This document shows, one piece after another, positions 1 to 5,038 of a DNA stretch of 5,038 nucleotides. The number at the start of each line of letters is the position of its first letter. Within the stretch, counting starts at the first letter, position 1. Origin of the DNA: an uncultured Erysipelotrichaceae bacterium (GTDB taxonomy: Bacteria; Bacillota_I; Bacilli_A; Erysipelotrichales; Erysipelotrichaceae); assembly GCA_900319505.1 (NCBI GenBank), contig ONOV01000005.1:1-5038 (forward strand). Reading direction: 5' to 3'. The notes below the pieces were generated by a model. It saw only the letters and a program-made list of their open reading frames with translations, was not told where the DNA came from and searched no databases. A program made the translations under genes and the position numbers.

Positions 1-168
1 CTCTGCCACTGCGGGAATATATTCACCATTGATACTGTTACGCTGCAGTTTTCTTGAAACAGTTGCCTTATTTCTGCCCAGACGCTGTGCGATCTCAGTT
101 ATAGAACAGCCTGTGGCACGAAACTTCAGAATCATTTCTCTCTCTACTGATGTGAGATGTTTATTGCA
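1..168 (-). CDS. IS30-family transposase, N-terminal fragment (runs off the window; start looks broken)
   Basis: Read on the minus strand, 168 to 1 gives an open frame of 56 codons that continues past the window edge. It starts CNKHLTSVEREMILKF and continues with TEIAQRLGRNKATVSRKLQRN. This is the N-terminal helix-turn-helix typical of IS30-family transposases, which bind the element's ends; the family pattern is HLT..ER, then IA..LGR, then TVSRE/K..RN. The catalytic DDE part would lie beyond position 1. The start is odd: ATG at 172-174 has a well-placed AAAGG ribosome binding site (181-185), but the next codon is TGA (169-171), and the recognisable protein follows in the same frame. The first in-frame ATG after that (133-135) would cut away the first conserved helix. 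The gene is therefore probably inactivated by a nonsense change at codon 2, or poorly translated from an internal start. Family assignment is fairly sure; functional state is not. Confidence 0.72.
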
Positions 169-283
169 TCACATGGTTATCCTTTCAATGCTGTCTATGC
201 AAACCTCATTGTAATGGATACCTTGTGCTGCTTTTATTACTCATTTCAGGTTGTTGCAGTTTCAGTGTAAATCCGGGACAGAA
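1..283 (-). mobile_element. Probable end of an IS30-family insertion sequence (partial)
   Basis: The transposase fragment at 1-168 implies an insertion sequence entering from the left edge. The roughly 115 nt between the expected transposase start (174) and the operon terminator contain no other gene and would hold the element's terminal inverted repeat and promoter. The right boundary at about 283 is inferred: it is where sequence assignable to the malQ terminator ends and a segment (TGTCCCGGATTTACACTG on the minus strand, 265-282) begins that could be the terminal repeat. The matching inverted repeat and the target duplication lie outside the window, so the edge could be wrong by tens of bases. 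Confidence 0.4.
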
Positions 284-315
284 TAAAAAGATACAGCCGT
301 TTTCAGCTGTATCTT
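282..315 (-). terminator. Rho-independent terminator of the sugar operon
   Basis: On the minus strand, 5 nt after the malQ stop codon, a 12-bp stem (arms 304-315 and 288-299, one G-T pair) closes an AAAA loop at 300-303. The 3' arm runs directly into a T-rich tract (five Ts at 285-289, then ATT). The position just after the last gene and the near-perfect stem make this the operon's 3' end. The plus-strand reading has a much weaker T-tract, so it is probably effective in one direction only. Confidence 0.9.
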
Positions 316-319
316 ATAT

Positions 320-1843
320 TCAGTCTGTTTCGACACTGACGTCCGGATCATCTGCTCCTCTGGGGAGTCTGCCATAGAGATGACAGAGATGGTGGAGCTT
401 CTCAGCCAGCGCATCATCCAGTGCCCCTTCTTCAGCACGCCATACCCAGTTATTGCCTGTGGTGGAAGGCACATTGAAGCGGGCACTGTTATCCAGTCCC
501 AATAGATCCTGACACTGAATCACAGCCAGATCCGACACGCTTTCATAGGCAGTGCGGATGAAACCCCAGTGATAGCCTTCTTTCTGATCCAGATGCATAT
601 ACTCGGTGGCAGCCTTGATAAAGTCCTTCGGTGCACTCTTCATCCATCCATTGACGGTTTCATTGTCATGCGTACCGCAGTAAACCACACAGTTATGATC
701 ATACTTGTAAGGCAGATAATCAGAGCCTGTATCTCTGAGATCAAACGCAAACTCCAGCACTTTCATACCCGGATAGCCGGTATCCTTCACCATTTTGATA
801 ACTTCCGGCGTCAGGAAACCGAGATCCTCGGCAATGATGTTCATATGTCCGAGTTTCTTCTCCACCTTGCGGAAGAAGCTGATGCCGGGTCCTTTCTTCC
901 ATCTGCCATTGCGGGCCGTCTTATCGCCATAGGGAATGGCATAGTAGGACTCAAAGCCTCTGAAGTGATCAATCCGCAATACATCCACCAGTGAGAACTG
1001 ATAGGAAATACGCTGTGTCCACCAGGCATAATCATCCTTCTTCATGGCCTTCCAGTTATAGAGGGGATTGCCCCATAACTGTCCATCAGCACTGAAGCCG
1101 TCCGGCGGGCAGCCTGCCACTTCCTTGGGATGCAGCGTATCATCCAGCTGGAACAGATCCGGTCGGCCCCAGATGTCACTGGAATCCGGCGATACATAGA
1201 TCGGAATATCCCCGATCAGCAGAACACCGGCATCATGGGCATATGTCCGCATCTTCTTCATCTGATCAAAGAAGAGATACTGTACGCCCTTCCAGAACGC
1301 TACGTCATCCTTCAGTCTTTCTGTTTCCTTCAGAAGTGTCTTTTCATCTCTTGTACGAATCGGATCTTCCCATTCCAGATAGCTTCTGCCTTCATGATCA
1401 TCTTTTTCAGCCATGAATAAAGCATAGTCATCCAGCCAGAAAGCATTCTTATGCACAAAGTCATTGACTTCATCCGGATACTTCTTATAGAGACGCTTCA
1501 CGGCCTTACGCAGTACTTTGAAGCGCTTCTGATAGAGAAGACCGTAGTCAGTCTTTGTTTCATCCTTTCCCCAGTCTTCCTGAGCATATTCTGTCTTTTT
1601 CAGCAGCCCCTGTTCCTTCAGATCATCCAGATCAATGTAATAGGGATTGCCGGCAAAAGAGCAGAAAGACTGATAGGGAGAATCGCCGAAACCGGTAGGA
1701 CCGATCGGCAGAATCTGCCAGTATGTCTGCCCTGCTTTCTTCAGAAAGTCAATGAACCTGCGGGCTGAAGCACCCATGGTGCCGATGCCGTAAGGACCGG
1801 GCAGAGCACTGATCGGCATTAACACGCCTGCTGCTCTAGTCAT
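320..1843 (-). CDS. malQ: 4-alpha-glucanotransferase (amylomaltase, GH77)
   Basis: Cytoplasmic disproportionating enzyme that transfers alpha-1,4-glucan segments between maltodextrins, releasing glucose and making longer chains that other enzymes can degrade. The 507 residues match the short bacterial/Thermus-type form rather than the nearly 700-residue E. coli type. Family motifs appear in order: ISALPGPYGIGTMG (11-24), SPYQSF...AGNPYYIDL (55-72), GDIPIYVSPDSSDIW (211-225), PPDGFSADGQLWGNPLYNW (246-264), RIDHFRGFE (290-298), IIAEDLG (336-342), GTHDNET (390-396) and ARFNVPSTTGNNWVWR (454-469). By family analogy the nucleophile is Asp292, the acid/base Glu339 and the third carboxylate Asp393, all present. 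ATG at 1843 is chosen because AAAGG (1851-1855) sits 7 nt upstream and the N-terminal motif starts at once. It begins 3 nt after the upstream permease stop, so it is co-transcribed and probably translationally coupled. It is the last gene before the terminator. No truncation is seen. Confidence 0.96.
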   Translation of the reverse strand: MTRAAGVLMPISALPGPYGIGTMGASARRFIDFLKKAGQTYWQILPIGPTGFGDSPYQSFCSFAGNPYYIDLDDLKEQGLLKKTEYAQEDWGKDETKTDYGLLYQKRFKVLRKAVKRLYKKYPDEVNDFVHKNAFWLDDYALFMAEKDDHEGRSYLEWEDPIRTRDEKTLLKETERLKDDVAFWKGVQYLFFDQMKKMRTYAHDAGVLLIGDIPIYVSPDSSDIWGRPDLFQLDDTLHPKEVAGCPPDGFSADGQLWGNPLYNWKAMKKDDYAWWTQRISYQFSLVDVLRIDHFRGFESYYAIPYGDKTARNGRWKKGPGISFFRKVEKKLGHMNIIAEDLGFLTPEVIKMVKDTGYPGMKVLEFAFDLRDTGSDYLPYKYDHNCVVYCGTHDNETVNGWMKSAPKDFIKAATEYMHLDQKEGYHWGFIRTAYESVSDLAVIQCQDLLGLDNSARFNVPSTTGNNWVWRAEEGALDDALAEKLHHLCHLYGRLPRGADDPDVSVETD

Positions 1844-1846
1844 AGA

Positions 1847-2677
1847 TCAGCCTTTGACAGCGCCGTCCGCAACGCCCTTGATAATGTACTTCTGGCATGA
1901 CAGATAGAAGACGATAACCGGAATAACCGCCAGGATCAGGGAAGCCATGATGGCACCCATATCAACGGAGCCGTAACTGCCCTTCATATACTGAATGACA
2001 ATGGAAATGGTCTTGTACTTCTTGATATCCAATACCAGATAAGGCAGCAGGAAGTCGTTCCAGATCCACATCGTTTCCAGAATACCGACGGTGATATACG
2101 TAGGCTTCATGATCGGTACAACGACTTTGAAGAATGTCTGCAGCGGGGAGCAGCCATCGATCATCGCAGCTTCTTCGATCTCAATCGGAATGGACCGTAC
2201 AAAGCCGCAGAACATGAAGACGGAAAGTCCGGCACCAAAGCCGAGGTACACAATGATGATGCCCCACGGGTTGGTCAGATGCAGCATGTTCGCTACTTTG
2301 GACAGCGTATACATGACCATCTGGAACGGAACGACCATGGAGAAGATGCACAGTGTATAGATCAGCTTTGTCCACCATGTATGAACACGGGTAATAAACC
2401 AGCCTGTCATGGAGCAGAAAATCAGAATCGCAATGACAGAGAATACCGTAATGAATACCGTCCAGCCGACTGACTTCAAGAGGCCGAAATCATTGATGGC
2501 TCTGAGATAGTTCTCCCAGCCGGCAAAGGTCTGATGATTAGGCAGTTCAAACGGCTTGAGGTTGATGGAAGTCTTGACTTTGAAGGAGTTCCACAGAACA
2601 CAGATTACCGGGAAGATCCATACAATGCACAGAAACGTTATGAACGTTGTGCCATACCATTTACCCTTTTTAGACAT
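1847..2677 (-). CDS. Carbohydrate ABC transporter permease, MalG/MsmG type
   Basis: One of two inner-membrane subunits forming the sugar channel of a CUT1-class ABC importer. The 276 residues are normal for the family. There is a membrane segment near the N-terminus (about 10-30), then hydrophobic segments near 70-95, 105-125, 137-160, 195-217 and 243-262, giving about six in all. The cytoplasmic EAA loop that docks on the ATPase is clear at 169-188 (EEAAMIDG...VVVP, with the conserved Gly175 and terminal Pro188). The C-terminus, YIIKGVADGAVKG, is the typical MalG-type ending. The start at 2677 lies 1 nt after the stop of the partner permease, with AAAAGGAGG (2690-2698) inside the partner's last codons, so the pair is translationally coupled. 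Substrate cannot be read from the permease itself; the malQ neighbour suggests maltodextrins, but a raffinose- or multiple-sugar-type (MsmG) importer has the same architecture. Confidence 0.95.
   Translation of the reverse strand: MSKKGKWYGTTFITFLCIVWIFPVICVLWNSFKVKTSINLKPFELPNHQTFAGWENYLRAINDFGLLKSVGWTVFITVFSVIAILIFCSMTGWFITRVHTWWTKLIYTLCIFSMVVPFQMVMYTLSKVANMLHLTNPWGIIIVYLGFGAGLSVFMFCGFVRSIPIEIEEAAMIDGCSPLQTFFKVVVPIMKPTYITVGILETMWIWNDFLLPYLVLDIKKYKTISIVIQYMKGSYGSVDMGAIMASLILAVIPVIVFYLSCQKYIIKGVADGAVKG
1851..1855 (-). promoter_or_regulatory. malQ ribosome binding site inside the upstream permease gene
   Basis: AAAGG on the minus strand, 7 nt before the malQ ATG and lying within the last codons of the MalG-type permease. 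Ribosomes finishing the permease stop 3 nt before the malQ start, which points to translational coupling. Confidence 0.7.
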
Positions 2678-2678
2678 A

Positions 2679-3521
2679 TTACTGCTGTACCTCCTTTTCC
2701 TTGGTCAGCTTCTGCTGCAGCCATGCAATTAATACAACAAGAATGAAGAAGATGACCGCCTTGGCCTGTCCGACACCTTCAAATCCGACACGTCCATAGA
2801 ATGTATTATAGATGTTCAGAGCCAGCATTTCAGTCTGCTTCATCGGCGCGCCGCCGGTCAATGCCAGGTTCTGATCGAAGAGCTTGAAGCCGTTTGTGAT
2901 CGTCAGGAATGTGCAGATGGTGATAGAAGGCATCATCATAGGAATGACAACCTTGAATAATGTTGTTCTGGAATCAGCACCGTCAATCTCAGCAGCTTCC
3001 AGCACATCACCTGGCACAGCCTGCAGGCCGGCGATGTAGATGATCATCATATAGCCGATCTGCTGCCAGCATACCAGAATAACAAGTCCCCAGAAACCGA
3101 GCTTGGCATTCAGGTTCAGAGCAGTATTGAAATGTACCAGAATACCGGAGAAGATGAGCTGCCAGATATAGCCCAGAACGATGCCGCCGATCAGGTTAGG
3201 CATGAAGAAGACTGTACGGAAGAGATTGGTACCGTGTCTTTCCCTGGTTAAGGCAAGGGCAAGTGCGAAAGCAATGACATTGATCAATACCAGGGTCACA
3301 AGGGCAAAGGCTGCCGTGAACCAGAAGGAATGCAGGAATGTCGTGTCCTTGAAGGCTCTGAGATAGTTTTTGAAACCGATGAACTGTGCATCTGTAACGG
3401 TTGTGAATTTGCAGAAGGACAGTGCAACACCGAGAATGAACGGAAGGATAAAGCCGATGATGAACGCCAGGAACATAGGCAGCGTGAAGATCGGCCACCA
3501 CTTACGCATATTTTTCTCCAT
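2679..3521 (-). CDS. Carbohydrate ABC transporter permease, MalF/MsmF type
   Basis: Second membrane subunit of the importer, pairing with the downstream MalG-type permease. Its 280 residues match the short Gram-positive MsmF/LacF-type form; E. coli MalF is much longer because of extra membrane segments and a large periplasmic loop that are missing here. The first membrane segment is at about 10-36, followed by FRTVFFMPNLIGGIVLGYIW (101-120), a conserved family block. The EAA loop is at 175-194 (EAAEIDGADS...VVIP), and the last membrane segment is at about 254-270. The start ATG at 3521 has AAAGGGA (3527-3533) 5 nt upstream; the alternative Met5 (3509) lacks a comparable site. It follows the binding-protein gene after an 88-nt gap holding a hairpin, so its transcript level may be lower than that of the binding protein. 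Confidence 0.95.
   Translation of the reverse strand: MEKNMRKWWPIFTLPMFLAFIIGFILPFILGVALSFCKFTTVTDAQFIGFKNYLRAFKDTTFLHSFWFTAAFALVTLVLINVIAFALALALTRERHGTNLFRTVFFMPNLIGGIVLGYIWQLIFSGILVHFNTALNLNAKLGFWGLVILVCWQQIGYMMIIYIAGLQAVPGDVLEAAEIDGADSRTTLFKVVIPMMMPSITICTFLTITNGFKLFDQNLALTGGAPMKQTEMLALNIYNTFYGRVGFEGVGQAKAVIFFILVVLIAWLQQKLTKEKEVQQ
2690..2698 (-). promoter_or_regulatory. Strong ribosome binding site for the MalG-type permease
   Basis: AAAAGGAGG on the minus strand, inside the 3' end of the MalF-type gene. The spacing to ATG (2677) is 12 nt, slightly long, and the preceding gene's TAA lies between site and start. The strong match fits re-initiation or independent loading that keeps the two permeases in a 1:1 ratio. 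Confidence 0.75.
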
Positions 3522-3549
3522 AAAATTCCCTTTCTCTCTTATCTTGATG

Positions 3550-3602
3550 AAAAAACAGGCATGTGGCCATGCCGCCTATGCCGCATGCCGCATGCCTGTT
3601 TT
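3550..3602 (-). terminator. Intra-operon hairpin with T-tract (partial terminator or mRNA stabiliser)
   Basis: On the minus strand, 7 nt after the binding-protein stop codon, a perfect 12-bp stem (AAAACAGGCATG at 3591-3602 against CATGCCTGTTTT at 3552-3563) closes a 27-nt G+C-rich loop. The 3' arm runs into six Ts (3550-3555). This has the form of an intrinsic terminator, but the two permeases and malQ downstream have no clear promoter of their own in this gap. Partial read-through, or protection of the upstream mRNA from 3' exonucleases, is therefore likely. Either would give more binding protein than permease, as is known for malE-malF in E. coli. The long loop makes full termination less certain. 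Confidence 0.75.
3569..3598 (+). repeat. Heptamer repeat ATGCCGC in the intra-operon hairpin
   Basis: ATGCCGC occurs exactly at 3569-3575, 3578-3584 and 3585-3591, followed by a variant, ATGCCTG, at 3592-3598. Copies two to four are strictly tandem; copies one and two are separated by CT. The repeats form the loop and part of one stem arm of the hairpin between the binding-protein and permease genes, so a change in copy number would alter the hairpin. Confidence 0.8.
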
Positions 3603-3609
3603 ACTTACC

Positions 3610-4908
3610 TCAGTTGGAAGCTGCGAGTTCTTTTTCTGTCTTCCAGTTATCAACGAATGCTGTAACAACCTGCTTCCAGTTGTCATCTGTCTGATCAGCT
3701 GCATAAACTGTCAGAGCCTGGCCCAGAGTGTTCTTCCATTCTTCGGAAGGCATTGTGGTGAAGTTCCAGGAAACCGGAGTAGCTGTGTTGGCGTTAGCGA
3801 GGTTAACCAGAGTATTTGTGGACTTAGGGTTATTCTTGAACGGAATGTTGAAGCCCATCTTATCGCCGGATGTCATGGCACTAACACCTTCGTCAGATGT
3901 AACACACCAGTTGATGAAGTCCAGGGTAGCCTTGATATCAGCATCGCTTGCCTTGGCGTTGACGCACCAGTAGTTTTCTGTACCTGTGCAGATACCTTCA
4001 TCGGCATCATCTACACCGAAGTAGATCGGTAAGAGAGCAAGGTTGTCATCGCCGATTGCCTTAACGGCATCATATTCCCATGTACCATTCTGGAAGAAGA
4101 CTGCTTCCTGATTAACAAATTCAGATTCAGCCTGATCGCCTGTAGCACTGGACAGCTGAGAAGGATCAACAGTACCGTTGTTGATGTAGAGATCCCAGAT
4201 GGCTCTGTAATTATCCATGTATGTGCCCTTGAGTTCATCTTCATCAGATACGCCTGCATCCTTGTATTCATAGTAGATCGGCAGGTTGGCCAGATGTGTC
4301 TTGAAACGCCAGTCAGAAGAAGAATCCATACCGGAAGATGTGAAGGCAGAGAAGCCTAATTCATCCTTACGCTTTGTGATATCCTCAGCAACTTTCTTCA
4401 GATCATCGAAGCTCTTGATATCGTCAACCGAATAGCCGGCCTTCTTCAGCAGTGCCTTGTTGGTAATGAGACCATAGGACTCTGTGCAGTATGCGATACC
4501 GGCAACCTTGTCGCCGTCTTTCAGTTCATAAGCGTCATTTGTCAGCTGACCTTCGATGTCAGAACCGGACAGGTCATAGCAGTAATCCTTCCAGGAAGCC
4601 AGACCTACCGGACCATTGACCTGGAACAGTGTAGGTGCTTCAGACTTGGCCATTTCAGTCTTCAGAGTGGATTCATATTCACCGGAAGCAGCCGTCAGAA
4701 CTGTTACTTTAACGCCGGTCTCCTTTGTGTATTCCTTGGCAAGGTCCTGCCAGTATTCATCTGCTTCAGGCTTGAAGTTCAGATAATAGACTTTGCCTTT
4801 GGAAGAATCAGAAGTGCTTGTGCTGGAAGCACTGGAACTGGAACTGGAGCCGCATCCTGCCAGCATAGCAGCAGAGAGACCCAGAGCTAAGATTTTCTTT
4901 GCGTTCAT
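3610..4908 (-). CDS. Sugar ABC transporter substrate-binding lipoprotein (CUT1 family, MalX/MsmE type)
   Basis: Extracellular solute-binding protein that captures an oligosaccharide and delivers it to the two permeases encoded downstream. The product has 432 residues, normal for family 1 solute-binding proteins. Residues 1-18 are a lipoprotein signal peptide (MNAKK, hydrophobic core, lipobox LAGC) and Cys19 is the lipidated residue. Residues 20-36 form a serine-rich tether, and the folded two-lobe domain starts at about 39 (KVYYLNF). The family-like stretch GTENYWCVNAKASDADIKATLDFINW lies at about 309-334, shown here only by its ends GTENYW and DFINW. ATG at 4908 is chosen because GGAGGAG lies 5 nt upstream and the signal peptide starts directly; the in-frame GTG at 4936-4938 would put this site inside the gene. 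It is the first gene of the operon. The ligand is inferred to be a maltodextrin from malQ; the sequence alone does not exclude other oligosaccharides. Confidence 0.94.
   Translation of the reverse strand: MNAKKILALGLSAAMLAGCGSSSSSSASSTSTSDSSKGKVYYLNFKPEADEYWQDLAKEYTKETGVKVTVLTAASGEYESTLKTEMAKSEAPTLFQVNGPVGLASWKDYCYDLSGSDIEGQLTNDAYELKDGDKVAGIAYCTESYGLITNKALLKKAGYSVDDIKSFDDLKKVAEDITKRKDELGFSAFTSSGMDSSSDWRFKTHLANLPIYYEYKDAGVSDEDELKGTYMDNYRAIWDLYINNGTVDPSQLSSATGDQAESEFVNQEAVFFQNGTWEYDAVKAIGDDNLALLPIYFGVDDADEGICTGTENYWCVNAKASDADIKATLDFINWCVTSDEGVSAMTSGDKMGFNIPFKNNPKSTNTLVNLANANTATPVSWNFTTMPSEEWKNTLGQALTVYAADQTDDNWKQVVTAFVDNWKTEKELAASN
4831..4848 (+). repeat. Three tandem ACTGGA hexamers in the lipoprotein tether
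   Basis: ACTGGA is repeated exactly three times at 4831-4836, 4837-4842 and 4843-4848; on the coding strand this is TCCAGT, encoding Ser-Ser pairs. It lies just after the lipidated cysteine, in the flexible serine-rich tether. Gain or loss of units keeps the reading frame and changes only the tether length. Confidence 0.8.
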
Positions 4909-4913
4909 GTTTT

Positions 4914-4920
4914 CTCCTCC
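4914..4920 (-). promoter_or_regulatory. Ribosome binding site that fixes the binding-protein start
   Basis: GGAGGAG on the minus strand, 5 nt before ATG 4908. It decides against the longer frame opening at GTG 4936-4938, which has no comparable site and would add ten residues (MHRFIIGGEN) before the signal peptide. Confidence 0.88.
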
Positions 4921-4975
4921 AATAATGAACCTGTGCACGTATTATGTTGGACGTCCCCTCCGGATGAAACGATAC

Positions 4976-4989
4976 CGTAACCGTTTACA
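4976..4989. promoter_or_regulatory. Second LacI-family-type operator
   Basis: The minus strand reads TGTAAACGGTTACG, an imperfect palindrome (GTAA..CG..TTAC) around a central CG, as in operators of LacI-family sugar regulators; it also differs from the cre consensus only at its last base. It begins about 12 nt downstream of the proposed -10, near or just after the start of transcription, where a bound repressor would block transcription. A pathway-specific MalR-like regulator is a plausible ligand, but no such gene is in the window. Confidence 0.5.
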
Positions 4990-5001
4990 CTTACAGTTAC
5001 T

Positions 5002-5029
5002 ATTATGCCATGCAATGCAGAAAATGCAA
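5002..5029 (-). promoter_or_regulatory. Putative sigma-A promoter of the sugar operon
   Basis: On the minus strand, an extended -10 (TG-G-CATAAT; hexamer at 5002-5007, five of six matches to TATAAT) lies 16 nt after a weak -35 candidate, TTGCAT (5024-5029). Transcription would start near 4995, leaving a leader of about 87 nt before the binding-protein ATG. The extended -10 can compensate for the poor -35. Placement between two operator-like sites supports it. Confidence 0.6.
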
Positions 5030-5038
5030 GCGCTTCCA
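5025..5038. promoter_or_regulatory. cre-like operator (CcpA / LacI family) at the window edge
   Basis: The minus strand reads TGGAAGCGCTTGCA, which fits the published cre consensus (WTGNAANCGNWNNCW) at every position inside the window; the first W falls outside it. The core AAGCGCTT is a perfect palindrome. It overlaps the proposed -35, so binding would hinder polymerase, as expected for carbon catabolite repression of a sugar operon. A pathway-specific LacI-family regulator could also use this site. Confidence 0.7.

Noticed and set aside
29..214. A 61-codon plus-strand open frame at the left edge
   Set aside because: The opposite strand carries a recognisable IS30 helix-turn-helix, which explains the open reading.
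569..994. A 141-codon plus-strand open frame opposite malQ
   Set aside because: It lies entirely antisense to catalytic motifs of malQ, with no recognisable domain and no start context.
3370..4032. A 220-codon plus-strand open frame opposite the permease/binding-protein junction
   Set aside because: It crosses the hairpin and overlaps two well-supported genes in antisense; its translation is cysteine-rich and low in family-like motifs, with no ribosome binding site. It is a by-product of the opposite-strand coding sequence.
4936..4938. GTG as an earlier start for the binding protein
   Set aside because: It would add ten residues before the signal peptide and place the strong GGAGGAG site inside the gene; there is no ribosome binding site upstream of it.
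4941..4946. A second CATAAT as an alternative -10
   Set aside because: No reasonable -35 lies 16-18 nt upstream (TTTCAT at best), and there is no TGn extension. Kept only as a weak possibility.
4949..4956. Perfect 8-bp palindrome GGACGTCC in the leader
   Set aside because: It is short, lacks the CG-centred LacI-type flanks, has no second copy and no T-tract; chance occurrence is likely.
4909..4995. Possible riboswitch or attenuator in the roughly 87-nt leader
   Set aside because: No known riboswitch core or terminator/antiterminator pair is visible; only short palindromes and the operator are present.
1..5038. CRISPR arrays, tRNA or rRNA genes, toxin-antitoxin or defence genes
   Set aside because: None is visible: no regularly spaced repeats of CRISPR length, no cloverleaf signature, and all coding space is taken by the operon and the IS fragment.

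Overview
The window reads as one sugar-uptake operon of a Gram-positive bacterium, with everything of substance on the minus strand, so transcription runs from right to left. A lipobox-type signal on the binding protein, strong AGGAGG-type ribosome binding sites, a short (about 500-residue) MalQ, CcpA-type operator logic and a G+C content near the middle of the range all suggest a Bacillota (Firmicutes) member. A gut or oral relative of the Erysipelotrichia is my guess, but the genus cannot be fixed from this sequence. TGA ends three of the four complete genes, so it is read as stop and the standard bacterial code applies.

Layout from right to left: 4909-5038 is the control region, with a LacI/CcpA-type operator at the window edge overlapping a putative -35, an extended -10 (CATAAT), a second LacI-type operator just downstream, and a leader of roughly 87 nt. 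3610-4908 encodes a lipoprotein sugar-binding protein. 3522-3609 is an 88-nt gap filled by a large hairpin with a T-tract and a heptamer repeat, probably a partial terminator or mRNA-stabilising structure. 2679-3521 and 1847-2677 encode the two membrane permeases, 1 nt apart. 320-1843 encodes a GH77 4-alpha-glucanotransferase (MalQ), 3 nt after the second permease. 282-315 is a strong intrinsic terminator. 1-168 is the N-terminal part of an IS30-family transposase that runs off the window; its expected start codon is followed at once by a stop.

The genes fit together as a maltodextrin or related alpha-glucan oligosaccharide import and processing unit. The lipoprotein captures the sugar outside the cell, the MalF/MalG-like pair moves it across the membrane, and MalQ rearranges the imported alpha-1,4-glucan chains. 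No ATPase (MalK/MsmK type) is present in the window, so the importer probably uses an ATPase encoded elsewhere. I see no sign of a previously undescribed system. The points worth a second look are regulatory (two operators, the intra-operon hairpin with tandem repeats) and the broken-looking IS30 end next to the operon terminator.
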